Numbered from the stretch's first letter, positions 26,483 to 35,876 are shown. The stretch: 64,000 bases of DNA from an uncultured Erysipelotrichaceae bacterium (GCA_944325685.1 CALVBC010000025.1:1-64000), one strand, 5' to 3'. Notes: a model not told the origin generated them from the sequence alone. Program-made: numbers and translations.

Positions 26483-28105
26483 ATGGCATATCAAGTATTA
26501 TATCGTAAATATCGACCACAGACTTTTGATGAAGTCGTTGGTCAAGATCATATCGTCAAGACTTTATTAAATGCAGTCCACAAAAACAAGATATCACATG
26601 CATATCTTTTTTGTGGTCCAAGGGGTACGGGTAAGACCTCGATCGCTAAGATCTTCGCTAAAGCTCTAAATTGTATAAGCGAAGATAAGATCCCTTGTGG
26701 GGAGTGTGAAAATTGTAAAGCGATCGCTGATGGTAGTTTCCCTGATCTTTTTGAACTCGATGCGGCTAGCAATAACTCTGTCGACAATATCCGTGATCTC
26801 ATCGAAGGGGCATCATATCAACCACTTCAAGGGAGATATAAGATCTATATCCTCGATGAGGTACATATGTTGTCAGCGAGTGCCGCTAATGCGCTATTAA
26901 AGACACTAGAAGAGCCACCAGCTCATGTCATCTTCATCTTAGCGACCACTGATCCCCAAAAATTACTACCGACGATCCTTTCAAGATGCCAACGCTATAA
27001 CTTCACCAAAGTATCTGATGAAGATATGAAAAGAAGGATCAAAGAGATATTAGAAAAAGAAAAGATCGAATATGAAGAAAAAGCTTTAGATATCATCTGT
27101 GATCTAGCGGATGGTTGTGTTAGAGATGCTTTGTCATATCTAGATGAAGCCTTAGCTTATGGTGATTATACATTAAAGACCGCCGATCTCATCCAGATGT
27201 TTGGTTTACTTACTAAGGATGCGAAAGTTGAACTTTTGATCGATATGCGCTCAAGACGCATCGATGATGCGATAACTAAGACGAAAGCTTTATATCGTGA
27301 AGGTGTCGACATCAAAGCTCTTACCCAAGATCTCATCAAGATCTTCAAAGATCTTGTCATCTATAACGAGACTCAAAGCGAACGACTACTAGTGACCATC
27401 GCAAAAGAAGATGCGGATAAGTTAGCTACGGTTTATACCAATGAGGAAGCTTTGACAGCCATCGATATCTTGATCCGAGCTTTAGAGGTCTATCGTAAAG
27501 GTCAAGACCAATTGTCTTATTTTGAGATCGTGATCTTAAAGATCGCTGATCTTAAGACAGATAAAAAGGAAAGACCTAAGACATCAAGTGTCTTCGATGA
27601 AGAGATCAAACTAGTTGAAAAGAAACCAGATGTCAAATTAGAGCTTGATGAAGTCAAGATGAAAAAGGATGATATCATCGCTGTTTTAAAGACGGCAAGC
27701 CGTGAACAAAAATCCCAAGATGTCATCATCTATGAAAGACTACGCGATTTTAGCTTTGATGAAAATAAACGCAGATATTTCGCCTTATTAAAGGATACTG
27801 AGATCTTTGCCTCATCAAAAGATATGATCGTCTTTGGTGCTTATACTGAAAGTGGTGCCCATCAGATCAATGATATCGACAATAATAAGGATCTTTACTA
27901 TTTCTTGATCGATGAATTCGGTATCGACAAGATGGTCTATGCTTTAGGACCAAGCGAAAAAGAAACAGTAATTAGATCGTTTAGAGCTAGTGCTGATGAA
28001 GAGTTTATCCCTTATGAAGTGGTCCGCTACCCAAAGCGCGAAAATAAAGACCTTGTCAGTAAATTGGAAGAGACCTTTGGCAAGGTGGAGGTGATCGATG
28101 AGTGA
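26483..28105 (+). CDS. dnaX: DNA polymerase III subunit gamma/tau
   Basis: A 540-residue clamp-loader ATPase. MAYQVLYRKYRPQTFDEVVG opens the AAA+ module. Walker A is GPRGTGKTSIAK, the zinc Cys cluster is CGECENCKAI, and DEVHMLS and the sensor region ILSRCQRYNF follow. The C-terminal tau part (~370-540) is short and divergent. No Shine-Dalgarno; TATAAT at 26470-26475 is seven bases from the ATG, so the mRNA looks leaderless. It overlaps recR by eight bases. Confidence 0.96.
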   Translation: MAYQVLYRKYRPQTFDEVVGQDHIVKTLLNAVHKNKISHAYLFCGPRGTGKTSIAKIFAKALNCISEDKIPCGECENCKAIADGSFPDLFELDAASNNSVDNIRDLIEGASYQPLQGRYKIYILDEVHMLSASAANALLKTLEEPPAHVIFILATTDPQKLLPTILSRCQRYNFTKVSDEDMKRRIKEILEKEKIEYEEKALDIICDLADGCVRDALSYLDEALAYGDYTLKTADLIQMFGLLTKDAKVELLIDMRSRRIDDAITKTKALYREGVDIKALTQDLIKIFKDLVIYNETQSERLLVTIAKEDADKLATVYTNEEALTAIDILIRALEVYRKGQDQLSYFEIVILKIADLKTDKKERPKTSSVFDEEIKLVEKKPDVKLELDEVKMKKDDIIAVLKTASREQKSQDVIIYERLRDFSFDENKRRYFALLKDTEIFASSKDMIVFGAYTESGAHQINDIDNNKDLYYFLIDEFGIDKMVYALGPSEKETVIRSFRASADEEFIPYEVVRYPKRENKDLVSKLEETFGKVEVIDE

Positions 28106-28700
28106 TATCTATCCAAAGAGTTTAGGCCGTCTTATCGAAGACCTTAAACATTTACCAGGTGTTGGTGAAAAGACAGCCCAACGCTATGCTTTTTCACTTT
28201 TAAAAGAAGATCATCTCTTTATCGAATCCCTTGCCCAAGATCTAAGGGATGTAAAAAGAGAGATCATAAGCTGTCCAAAGTGCGGTTTTATCAGTGAAAA
28301 GGGCAGATGCATGATCTGTGATGATCTATTACGCGATCATACCACGATCATGGTCGTATCTTATGATCAAGATGTGATCGCGATGGAAAAGACCGATACA
28401 TATCACGGTCTATACCATGTCTTAAAAGGGGTCATCTCATCATCGAAGGGGATATATCCAGAAGACCTTAATATCACCTCATTATTAGATCGTCTAGATG
28501 GGGTCAAAGAGGTCATCATCGCGATATCACCGACGATCGATGGGGAAACGACAGCCTTGTATCTAGAAAAGATCCTAGCCAAATACGATGTTCTAGTCAC
28601 TAGGATCGCCCACGGTCTACCGATGGGAGCTAGCTTAGATTACGCTGATGAATTAACGCTTATCCAAGCTTTGAATAATCGTCGTTCGATAAAGGAGTGA
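28098..28700 (+). CDS. recR: Recombination mediator RecR
   Basis: A 200-residue partner of RecF/RecO. It has a helix-hairpin-helix LKHLPGVGEKTAQRYAF, a four-Cys zinc finger CPKCGFISEKGRCMIC, and a Toprim domain beginning VVSYDQDVIAME. GGAGGTGATCG lies upstream within dnaX. The dnaX-recR pairing is usual in Firmicutes. Confidence 0.96.
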   Translation: MSDIYPKSLGRLIEDLKHLPGVGEKTAQRYAFSLLKEDHLFIESLAQDLRDVKREIISCPKCGFISEKGRCMICDDLLRDHTTIMVVSYDQDVIAMEKTDTYHGLYHVLKGVISSSKGIYPEDLNITSLLDRLDGVKEVIIAISPTIDGETTALYLEKILAKYDVLVTRIAHGLPMGASLDYADELTLIQALNNRRSIKE

Positions 28701-28704
28701 AGTC

Positions 28705-30354
28705 ATGAAGAAAGATATTGAGATAGCACAAGAAAATGAGATGTTGCCGATCATCGAGGTAGCTAAAAAACTCGGCATCAGTGAAAGTGACATCGACCTA
28801 TATGGCAAATACAAAGCGAAGGTGAACTTGAAGGCGGAAGATTTTGATGATAAAGATGGCAAACTCATCTTAGTCACAGCGATCAACCCAACCGCCGCCG
28901 GCGAAGGGAAATCGACGGTCACGATCGGCCTTGCGGATGGCCTAAGTAAGATCGACAAGCGCGTATGTGCTTGTCTAAGAGAGCCATCGATGGGACCGGT
29001 CTTTGGTCGAAAGGGCGGCGCTACCGGTGGTGGTTATGCCCAAGTAATGCCGATGGAAGATATCAATTTACACTTCACCGGTGATATGCATGCGATCAGC
29101 GCTTGCAATAATCTGATATCAGCGGTATTAGATAATTCCTTGTATCAAGGCAATCCTTTAAATATCGATCCCGAAAAGGTCGTTTGGTCAAGATGTCTTG
29201 ACCTAAATGATCGAAGTTTAAGAGAGATAACGATCGGTCAAGGTAAAAAGATCAATGGCGTAGAAAGGAAGGATCACTTCTGCATCACCGTCGCCACTGA
29301 GATCATGGCGATATTATGCTTAAGTAAAGACCTTGAAGATTTTAGAAAGCGGGTCGAAAGATGTATCGTCGCTTATACCTATGAAGGAAAAGAAGTGACG
29401 GTCAAAGACCTCGATATCGCTGGTTCTTTATGTACCCTAATGAAGGATGCGATCAAACCAAACCTCGTCCAGACCCTTGAACATACGCCAGTCTTAGTCC
29501 ATGGTGGTCCGTTTGCGAATATCGCCCATGGTTGCAATTCCTTGATCGCGACAAGATTAGCCCAAAAGCTCGCTGACTATGTCGTCACTGAAGCTGGTTT
29601 TGGTAGTGACTTAGGGGCAGAGAAATTCCTCGATATCAAGTCACGGATCGGTGGTCTAACACCAGATGCGATCGTCATCGTCGCTACGATCAGAGCTCTT
29701 AAATACAATGGTGGCTTAAAAGAAGATGAACTACAAACAGAAGACCTTGAAGCATTAGCCCAAGGTATCGGTAATCTCGATAAGCATATCGATTCGATGA
29801 GCAAATTTGGCGTTCCGATCTGCGTTGCGATCAATCACTTTGAAAGCGACACCCAAAAAGAGATCGACTATTTAGCCGATCATGTAAGAAGCCAAGGTGT
29901 TGATGTCGTCTTTGCGGATGGCTATATGCGCGGTGGTGAAGGGATGATCGAGCTTGCCCAAGAGGTCGTCAAACTATGTAAAAAAGAGACTCACTATCAT
30001 CCGATATATGATATCGATGCACCGATAAAAGAGCGTATCGAAACGATCGCTAGAGAGATATATGGGGCAAGAGGTGTCGTCTATAGTGAAGAAGCGGAAA
30101 GAAAGATCGCGATGTATGAAGATCTTGCCTTACCGATCTGTATGGCAAAGACCCCAAATTCTTTGACTGATGACCCTAAGATCTTAGGTAGACCAACGGA
30201 TTTCGATATCCATGTGCGCGATATAAGCTTGAGCGCAGGTGCTGGGTTCTTGGTTATCTACACCGGTAATATCTTGACTATGCCTGGTTTACCAGCTCAT
30301 CCAAATGCGATCGATATCGATATCATCGATGATAAGATCATCGGTCTATTCTGA
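28705..30354 (+). CDS. fhs: Formate--tetrahydrofolate ligase
   Basis: A 549-residue ATP-dependent enzyme making 10-formyl-THF from formate. The P-loop-like segment NPTAAGEGKSTVTIGLADGL, the family stretch LREPSMGPVFGRKGGATGGG and the later TEAGFGSDLGAEKFLDIK are unmistakable. It feeds one-carbon units to purine and fMet-tRNA synthesis. An AAGGAGTGA ribosome binding site lies four bases after recR. It heads a close-packed run of genes to 35.1 kb. Confidence 0.97.
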   Translation: MKKDIEIAQENEMLPIIEVAKKLGISESDIDLYGKYKAKVNLKAEDFDDKDGKLILVTAINPTAAGEGKSTVTIGLADGLSKIDKRVCACLREPSMGPVFGRKGGATGGGYAQVMPMEDINLHFTGDMHAISACNNLISAVLDNSLYQGNPLNIDPEKVVWSRCLDLNDRSLREITIGQGKKINGVERKDHFCITVATEIMAILCLSKDLEDFRKRVERCIVAYTYEGKEVTVKDLDIAGSLCTLMKDAIKPNLVQTLEHTPVLVHGGPFANIAHGCNSLIATRLAQKLADYVVTEAGFGSDLGAEKFLDIKSRIGGLTPDAIVIVATIRALKYNGGLKEDELQTEDLEALAQGIGNLDKHIDSMSKFGVPICVAINHFESDTQKEIDYLADHVRSQGVDVVFADGYMRGGEGMIELAQEVVKLCKKETHYHPIYDIDAPIKERIETIAREIYGARGVVYSEEAERKIAMYEDLALPICMAKTPNSLTDDPKILGRPTDFDIHVRDISLSAGAGFLVIYTGNILTMPGLPAHPNAIDIDIIDDKIIGLF

Positions 30355-30356
30355 TC

Positions 30357-31490
30357 ATGGAACTCATCAAAGTCTATGATACTGAGAAATATCTAAATAA
30401 CGTCATCATCCCTTTATCCTTGGGGATCGAACACGTTATTTTTGTCACGCATGATAAGTTAAATCCTAAACAAAAAGAAGCCATGATCAAATTACTCCAA
30501 GATCATGGCATCAAAGTTGATATCCATACCCTAAGTGATGATGATAAAGAAGCTGAGGATATCTTTAAAGTCTATCCTGATATCATCGTCGATATTTCCA
30601 GCAATCGTTATCTAAACTTCTATCTCTTTGAAAAGGCGATAAATGCTGGTAATACCATCTTGTATTATGATGAAAGAGAAAATGTCATCAAAGACTATCG
30701 AAGCCACAAGGTCTATAAAAAGGATCTCTATCGCTTTTCGATCAAAGAGATGGTCGAATTAGCTGGTGGTCAGATCAAGACGACGATGCATACAGCACCT
30801 GATCTTAATGACCAAGACTTTATCTATAAAATAAAGATGGTGATGAAAGAAGCTATCGATGATTATGGCTTGTTTGCAAACTTCATCTCAAGGATCATGC
30901 AGGCGCTAAGAGGTAATGATAAAGCGACCTTATCCAAGAAACAACAAGCATCCCTAAAGACATCACCGTTTTATCCTTTGTTTGATAGTTTACACATCAT
31001 CGACATCAATAAGGGCATGCTCAATATCGATAAGCGCTTTAAATTACAACTCATCAATGTCGGTAGTTGGTTAGAGTCATATCTTTATATCTTGATCAAA
31101 GAAAGTGGCTTATTCGATGACTGTATCATGAGTGCTAGTATCGATTTTTCAGCTAGGGAAGATTACTTCCCTGTCGTTTGTGAGATCGATATGATCGTCG
31201 CTTATAATAATCACACCGCTTTTATCTCTTGCAAGTCAAATAAAGTCGATACTACTGCCCTAAATGAGATCAAGGTCCACAACCTGATGTTTGGCAGCAA
31301 CCTATCAAAAGCCATCGTCTTTACCGCCGATGATCTAAATATCAATAATCCACCGATCTTTGAGAAAGCCCAGGAATTGGATGTCGCGATCATCGACAAG
31401 ACAATGATCAAAAATAACACTGTTCCTTTAGTTTTAAAGAAGATCTTCAATGATGAATATATCTATGAAAAGGTGATCATAAATGGCTAG
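30357..31490 (+). CDS. DUF1887 / Card1-like protein: CARF-like Rossmann domain plus PD-(D/E)XK-type nuclease
   Basis: 377 residues. The N-terminal ~150 residues have a Rossmann-like alternation (HVIFVTHD, DIIVDISSNRYLNFYLFEKA). The C-terminal half has GSWLESYLYILIKESGLFDD, then CEIDMIVAYNNHTAFISCKS, which fits the D-x(n)-E/D-x-K nuclease core of DUF1887. That family includes Card1/Can2, cyclic-oligoadenylate-activated nucleases of type III CRISPR. No CRISPR array or cas gene is in this window. It follows fhs by two bases and overlaps the next gene by eight, so it belongs to a housekeeping operon. A weak ribosome binding site suggests coupling. Confidence 0.75.
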   Translation: MELIKVYDTEKYLNNVIIPLSLGIEHVIFVTHDKLNPKQKEAMIKLLQDHGIKVDIHTLSDDDKEAEDIFKVYPDIIVDISSNRYLNFYLFEKAINAGNTILYYDERENVIKDYRSHKVYKKDLYRFSIKEMVELAGGQIKTTMHTAPDLNDQDFIYKIKMVMKEAIDDYGLFANFISRIMQALRGNDKATLSKKQQASLKTSPFYPLFDSLHIIDINKGMLNIDKRFKLQLINVGSWLESYLYILIKESGLFDDCIMSASIDFSAREDYFPVVCEIDMIVAYNNHTAFISCKSNKVDTTALNEIKVHNLMFGSNLSKAIVFTADDLNINNPPIFEKAQELDVAIIDKTMIKNNTVPLVLKKIFNDEYIYEKVIING

Positions 31491-32328
31491 TATCGCATAT
31501 ATAACCGACCCTAAATTACTTGAATACCACCGTCTCAATCAAAACCACGAGATGAATTTTTGGCGTCTAGCAACGAATTTTCATTTCAGTGCCTTTCAAA
31601 ATGGTGACCTCTTATTCTTCTTAAGTAAGGACAAGGAATACCAAAGGCATAAAGAAAAGGGGATCTTAGGTTATGGTCGCTGTGTAAACTTCCACAGTGC
31701 ATCGATCGAAACAATGTGGAAAAGATACGGCGCTAAAAATGGCTATCTATCTTTAAAGGAATTCAAAGAAGCGATCATCAAAGTCACCAAAGATCATAAA
31801 GCTCCACGCAAGATCAGCTCGATCTATCTTGAAGATGTCGTCTTTTTCTCAAGTCCCATCTACTTGAGCGATCATGGTAAAAAGATATCCAAAGCCACTG
31901 AGAGCTATCTTTATATCGACAGTGAAACGACGATCAGCATCCTAGAAGAAGCCAAGGATGTCTTAGATGTATGGAGTGGTAGTGAAGATGTCTCTTTATT
32001 AGAGAAAGAAGCTATCCGTCATAGCCTATTTACGATCTACGACAAGATCGCCATCGACTATCCTGATAAAGCCAAAGCGCGTAAGCTCATCAAAGAACTG
32101 ATCCAAAAAGATGATGATTATAAATATATCCGCGATAGTAAGACCGACGCTTATAAGATCGATCGTGATGACCTTTATATCGCGATGCCATCTTTCGATC
32201 TCAAAGACAAGATGATGGAAAAAAGGATCATCTTAGGTCAAGAAGAGTTATATCGAAGATCATTTGATGAACTATATCCATATAATTTGAATATAATATT
32301 TAACGTTATAGAGAAGGTGAATGAATGA
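31483..32328 (+). CDS. Putative EVE/PUA-like domain protein
   Basis: 281 residues. The N-terminal ~130 residues (NEMNFWRLATN-like opening, then FQNGDLLFFLSKDK, KGILGYGRCV, the aromatic-rich NFHSASIETMWKRYGAKNG) resemble EVE/ASCH-type PUA-like folds that read modified bases in DNA or RNA. The C-terminal part is charged, helical and unrecognised. It overlaps the Card1-like gene by eight bases and the next gene by four, which argues for a joint function. Family assignment is by eye and tentative. Confidence 0.5.
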   Translation: MASIAYITDPKLLEYHRLNQNHEMNFWRLATNFHFSAFQNGDLLFFLSKDKEYQRHKEKGILGYGRCVNFHSASIETMWKRYGAKNGYLSLKEFKEAIIKVTKDHKAPRKISSIYLEDVVFFSSPIYLSDHGKKISKATESYLYIDSETTISILEEAKDVLDVWSGSEDVSLLEKEAIRHSLFTIYDKIAIDYPDKAKARKLIKELIQKDDDYKYIRDSKTDAYKIDRDDLYIAMPSFDLKDKMMEKRIILGQEELYRRSFDELYPYNLNIIFNVIEKVNE

Positions 32329-32633
32329 GAGATATTATAGATGATATAACCGTACTAGATAAAAAGACTGATCCAATGGTCATCAAAGCATATCTAGAAG
32401 ATGAATTCTTTGAAGGCATCGGTGATTATCTAAAAAAGGAAGATTATGCCTTAGCGAAAGATGCGACTAAAGGCCTTTATATCTTAGCTAGTGAACTAGC
32501 GCTTTTTGGCTTATATGATCGTTTATTAGATCTTTATGAAGATCTTGAATATGAAGAGTATAACCATGTCTTAGAACACTATGAAGCGATGTATCAAGAA
32601 TACAAGAGATTGAAAGAGGCTTACCATGACTGA
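32325..32633 (+). CDS. Small helical protein, HPt-like fold without the phospho-histidine
   Basis: 102 acidic residues, predicted almost wholly helical. The pattern KEDYALAKDATKGLYILASELALFGLYDRL resembles the central helices of histidine-phosphotransfer domains (H-x-L-K-G-x-s-x-x-l-g), but the position of the phosphorylatable His is Asp. It may be a protein-interaction module. AAGGTGA lies upstream. It overlaps both neighbours (Card1/EVE side and mnmG) by four and eight bases. Confidence in the gene is high; confidence in the fold is low. Confidence 0.55.
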   Translation: MRDIIDDITVLDKKTDPMVIKAYLEDEFFEGIGDYLKKEDYALAKDATKGLYILASELALFGLYDRLLDLYEDLEYEEYNHVLEHYEAMYQEYKRLKEAYHD

Positions 32634-34488
32634 TGTCGTGATCATTGGTGCTGGTCATGCGGGTGTTGAGGCAACTTATGCCCTAAGTAAAAATGGCTAT
32701 CATGTCACCCTTTTAGTCATCGACAAAGACCATGTGGCTAAGATGCCCTGTAATCCAAGTATCGGTGGTCCAGCTAAGGGCATCGTCGTAAGAGAGATCG
32801 ATGCCTTAGGTGGTCTGATGCCTAAGATCGCTGATAAGACAGCTTTACAATTCAAGATGCTGAATACGACTAAAGGACCAGGCGTTTGGTCATTACGCAC
32901 CCAAAATGACAAACTAGCCTACTCAAGGGAGATGCGCAAAGCTATCGAAGCGATAGATAATATCGATTTAGTAGAAGACATTGCCGAGGAAATCATAGTA
33001 GATGAGAACAGGGTCAAAGCGGTCAAGTTAGAGAAAGGTGGTATCATCGATTGTAAAGCCATCATCCTAACGACAGGGACCTATCTTGATAGTAGTATCC
33101 TCGTATCTAAAAACGTCACTAAGATGGGACCAGATGGTGATAGGACCACATCAAAGCTCAGTGATTCCTTAAGGGCTAATGGTCTTAGATTATTTAGATT
33201 AAAGACCGGTACACCACCTCGGATCAAGACCTATTCGATCGATCACAGTAAGACTTCTTTAGAAAGGGGCACTGATGACTTTATCACCTTTTCCGATAGC
33301 ACAAAGAAGATCAGGTCTTTTGATGAACAATTGCCCTGTTATTTGACCTATACGACGGATGATACATTAAAGATCATCAGGGAAAACCTCGATAAGTCAT
33401 CGATGTATTCAGGGGTCGTCAAAGGAGTTGGACCAAGATATTGTCCATCGATCGAGGATAAGATCGTCCGCTTTGCGGATAAGGAAAGACATCAGATCTT
33501 CTTAGAACCAGAGAGCTTAGAGCTAGATACGACCTATATCCAAGGCTTTAGTACCTCGATGCCACATGATGTCCAAGAGAATATGGTCCATAGTATCATC
33601 GGCTTAGAAAACGCGGTCTTTGATAAATATGCCTACGCCATCGAATATGACGCAGTCGATCCATTAGATGTCAAGATCAATTTAGAATCAAAGTATATCG
33701 AAAACCTCTTCTTCGCTGGTCAGATCTTAGGGACATCAGGATATGAGGAGGCAGCAGGTTTGGGGGTCATGGCTGGTATCAACTGTGCCAATAAACTAAA
33801 TGGTGATGAACCTTTTGTCTTGAGACGTGATGAAGCTTATATCGGAGTCATGATCGATGACCTCATATACAAAGGGACTAAAGAGCCATATCGTCTTTTA
33901 ACTTCAAGGGCTGAATATCGCTTATTATTAAGACATGACAATGCTGATCAAAGGCTCACGCAATATGCTTATCGCTATCATCTAGTCGATCAAAAACGCT
34001 TTAAAGAGGTAAATGATAAAGTTAAGACCCTAGCTTTAGATAAAGAACGCTTAAAGGAATATAAGATCAGTCCTGATCAAAAGATCAATGACTATTTAAA
34101 TAGTATCGGTGAATCAGCACTCACAAATGGCACCAACCTATTTGACCTTATCAAAAGACCTAAGGTAAAGCTTACTGATATCAACCGTATCTATGACCTA
34201 GGGATGACAGATGTCATCGCTAAACAGAATGAGATCGAGATCAAGTATGAGGGCTATATCGATAAAGCTAAAAAGGAAGCCCATCGGATGGTCAAGATGG
34301 AAAAGATGCGCTTAGATCAAGATATCGACTATTCTAAGATCGATAACTTATCTTTAGAGGCAAGACAGAAGCTAAATGAGGCAAGACCGCTCACCATCGG
34401 TCAAGCCAGTCGTATATCAGGGATCAACCCTAGTGATATCCAGGTATTAGCGATCTATATGAAGGAGAGAAAAGATGGAAATAAATGA
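32626..34488 (+). CDS. mnmG: tRNA uridine-5-carboxymethylaminomethyl modification enzyme MnmG (GidA)
   Basis: A 620-residue FAD enzyme that with MnmE modifies U34 of several tRNAs. It has the dinucleotide fold VVIIGAGHAGVEATYAL, the family motif PCNPSIGGPAKG, a Cys-containing segment near the middle (PRYCPSIEDK), and a helical C-terminus for MnmE and tRNA contact. Length is normal. mnmE is not in the window, although the two are often neighbours. Confidence 0.97.
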   Translation: MTDVVIIGAGHAGVEATYALSKNGYHVTLLVIDKDHVAKMPCNPSIGGPAKGIVVREIDALGGLMPKIADKTALQFKMLNTTKGPGVWSLRTQNDKLAYSREMRKAIEAIDNIDLVEDIAEEIIVDENRVKAVKLEKGGIIDCKAIILTTGTYLDSSILVSKNVTKMGPDGDRTTSKLSDSLRANGLRLFRLKTGTPPRIKTYSIDHSKTSLERGTDDFITFSDSTKKIRSFDEQLPCYLTYTTDDTLKIIRENLDKSSMYSGVVKGVGPRYCPSIEDKIVRFADKERHQIFLEPESLELDTTYIQGFSTSMPHDVQENMVHSIIGLENAVFDKYAYAIEYDAVDPLDVKINLESKYIENLFFAGQILGTSGYEEAAGLGVMAGINCANKLNGDEPFVLRRDEAYIGVMIDDLIYKGTKEPYRLLTSRAEYRLLLRHDNADQRLTQYAYRYHLVDQKRFKEVNDKVKTLALDKERLKEYKISPDQKINDYLNSIGESALTNGTNLFDLIKRPKVKLTDINRIYDLGMTDVIAKQNEIEIKYEGYIDKAKKEAHRMVKMEKMRLDQDIDYSKIDNLSLEARQKLNEARPLTIGQASRISGINPSDIQVLAIYMKERKDGNK

Positions 34489-35080
34489 AGTGATATCTAA
34501 TGTCCATGTATATGGACTAGAAGAAGCGATCAAAGGCAGTAAATATCCAATGGCTACCGATCTATCAAAAGTCACTGATGAATTGAAGCCGACCCAGATC
34601 AAACTAGCCCAATGTGGTTTAGGTGAAGGTCATGATAATTTCTTGAATGGCATCTTAGTTCAATTTGATCTTACATTATCTAATAAAGCGTGGGTCGAAG
34701 CAGAGCGTTATCACTTTTTAGATTTCATCTCTAGTCAATCGACGATGCATCGCATCTGTCGCTTTGACCTTGATAAAGCCTATATCAAGTATGTCGATAA
34801 ACGGATGATCGATATCATGAAGAAAAAGGTCAATAGCTATAATGAATTAGAAGCTAAGGATAAAAACGATCCAAGGCTCAAAGAGATGTATCTTGAGATC
34901 TTATATTCCAACCCTTGTGGATTTAGACTAACGGCTAAGATGACCACTAATTATCGACAACTCAAGACCATCTATAAACAAAGACGTCACCACCGTTTAC
35001 CAGAGTGGCAAGCGTTCTGTGATTGGATCTTGACTTTACCGCATGCAGAACTGATCACCAAAGACGCCCAAGGCGAATGA
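34475..35080 (+). CDS. ThyX-like protein of uncertain activity
   Basis: 201 residues. The segments LVQFDLTLSNKAWVEAERYHFLDFISSQST and the later TTNYRQLKTIYKQRRHHRL with PEWQAFCDWI resemble the general layout of FAD-dependent thymidylate synthases (ThyX). The defining R-H-R-x7-S motif is not intact, so catalysis is doubtful. AAGGAGAG lies seven bases before the ATG. It overlaps mnmG by 14 bases and is the last gene of the operon. Alternatively it is an unrelated conserved hypothetical. Confidence 0.45.
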   Translation: MEINEVISNVHVYGLEEAIKGSKYPMATDLSKVTDELKPTQIKLAQCGLGEGHDNFLNGILVQFDLTLSNKAWVEAERYHFLDFISSQSTMHRICRFDLDKAYIKYVDKRMIDIMKKKVNSYNELEAKDKNDPRLKEMYLEILYSNPCGFRLTAKMTTNYRQLKTIYKQRRHHRLPEWQAFCDWILTLPHAELITKDAQGE

Positions 35081-35088
35081 TCATAAAG

Positions 35089-35122
35089 AGATCTCTATCG
35101 ATGATAAGAGATCTTTTAGTTT
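35089..35122 (+). terminator. Terminator of the fhs-mnmG gene block
   Basis: AGATCTCTATC (35089-35099) pairs with GATAAGAGATCT (35103-35114, one bulged A), then TTTAGTTT. It is placed directly after the ThyX-like gene. Confidence 0.8.
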
Positions 35123-35175
35123 GGTTAGATCTTGGTTAGGTCAGATTTGTCGAATCAGATAGATGGTGTTATAAT
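35121..35175 (+). promoter_or_regulatory. Promoter with 11-bp direct repeat
   Basis: TTGTCG (35147-35152), 17 bases, TATAAT (35170-35175) is a good promoter for the secreted protein gene. Upstream, TTGGTTAGATC and TTGGTTAGGTC lie one base apart (35121-35143), placed as for an activator or repressor site just above the -35. Confidence 0.65.
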
Positions 35176-35201
35176 ATGCACTAGACCCAAGGAGGAAGGG
35201 A

Positions 35202-35876
35202 ATGAAGAATAAATTTCTGATCGCTCTTGTGCTCTTAGCTAGTATCTTATTGAGTGGTTATTCCGGTAGTGTCCAAGAATTAGCTACCGATGATATATTA
35301 GATCTTGATGCCTTAGTTGATTATCAAAAGGTCTACCAAAGTGAAGATGTCGGTGTATGTGCTGTCAGTTCATCAAAGACCTATATGGATTATCGGGCTA
35401 TCACCGCTAAAGGATCACGCCAATATCGCTTTATCCAAGAGGAGATGGTCATCGATGAAAAGACTGGCTTCCTCGTTGATGAAGATGGCTTTATCGGTGT
35501 TGCCTTAGGTTCATACTATGGTGAGATCGGTGATCGTTATTATGTGACACTTGAAAGTGGCGTCGTCTTGCCGCTTGTCAAAGTCGAAGAAAAGGCGGAT
35601 AGCGATACAGTGAATGGCTGTTACCACCTAAGCGATGGCAGTGTCATCGAGTTTGTCGTCGATACTGATTATGCCAAGGCATCAGACAGTTTTGGGCTAT
35701 CAGGTAATGGTCTGATCGGTTCTGGTAACTACAACAACTTCGAACTGTTCAGTGGTAATATCGCCAAAGTTGAAAAAGCGACTGATGATCTAAATCCATA
35801 CTATGTCGAGTATGTGACCAATGATCAGATCAATATAAACAACCACAACATCTTCAATTACGCTAGTGGTTATTAG
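35202..35876 (+). CDS. Secreted protein with degenerate lipobox, unknown function
   Basis: 224 residues. The signal peptide MKNKFLIALVLLASILLSG is followed by Y-S-G where a lipoprotein would have Cys (LLSG-Y). The codon is TAT, one base from TGT. The mature part is acidic and beta-rich with no recognised domain. AAGGAGGAAGGG precedes the ATG, and it has its own promoter and terminator. It is probably cleaved by signal peptidase I or left membrane-anchored. Confidence 0.7.
   Translation: MKNKFLIALVLLASILLSGYSGSVQELATDDILDLDALVDYQKVYQSEDVGVCAVSSSKTYMDYRAITAKGSRQYRFIQEEMVIDEKTGFLVDEDGFIGVALGSYYGEIGDRYYVTLESGVVLPLVKVEEKADSDTVNGCYHLSDGSVIEFVVDTDYAKASDSFGLSGNGLIGSGNYNNFELFSGNIAKVEKATDDLNPYYVEYVTNDQININNHNIFNYASGY

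Noticed and set aside
30357-31490. Evidence for a type III CRISPR locus
   Set aside because: No repeats, cas genes or cyclase found anywhere in the window; the Card1-like gene alone is not evidence of CRISPR.
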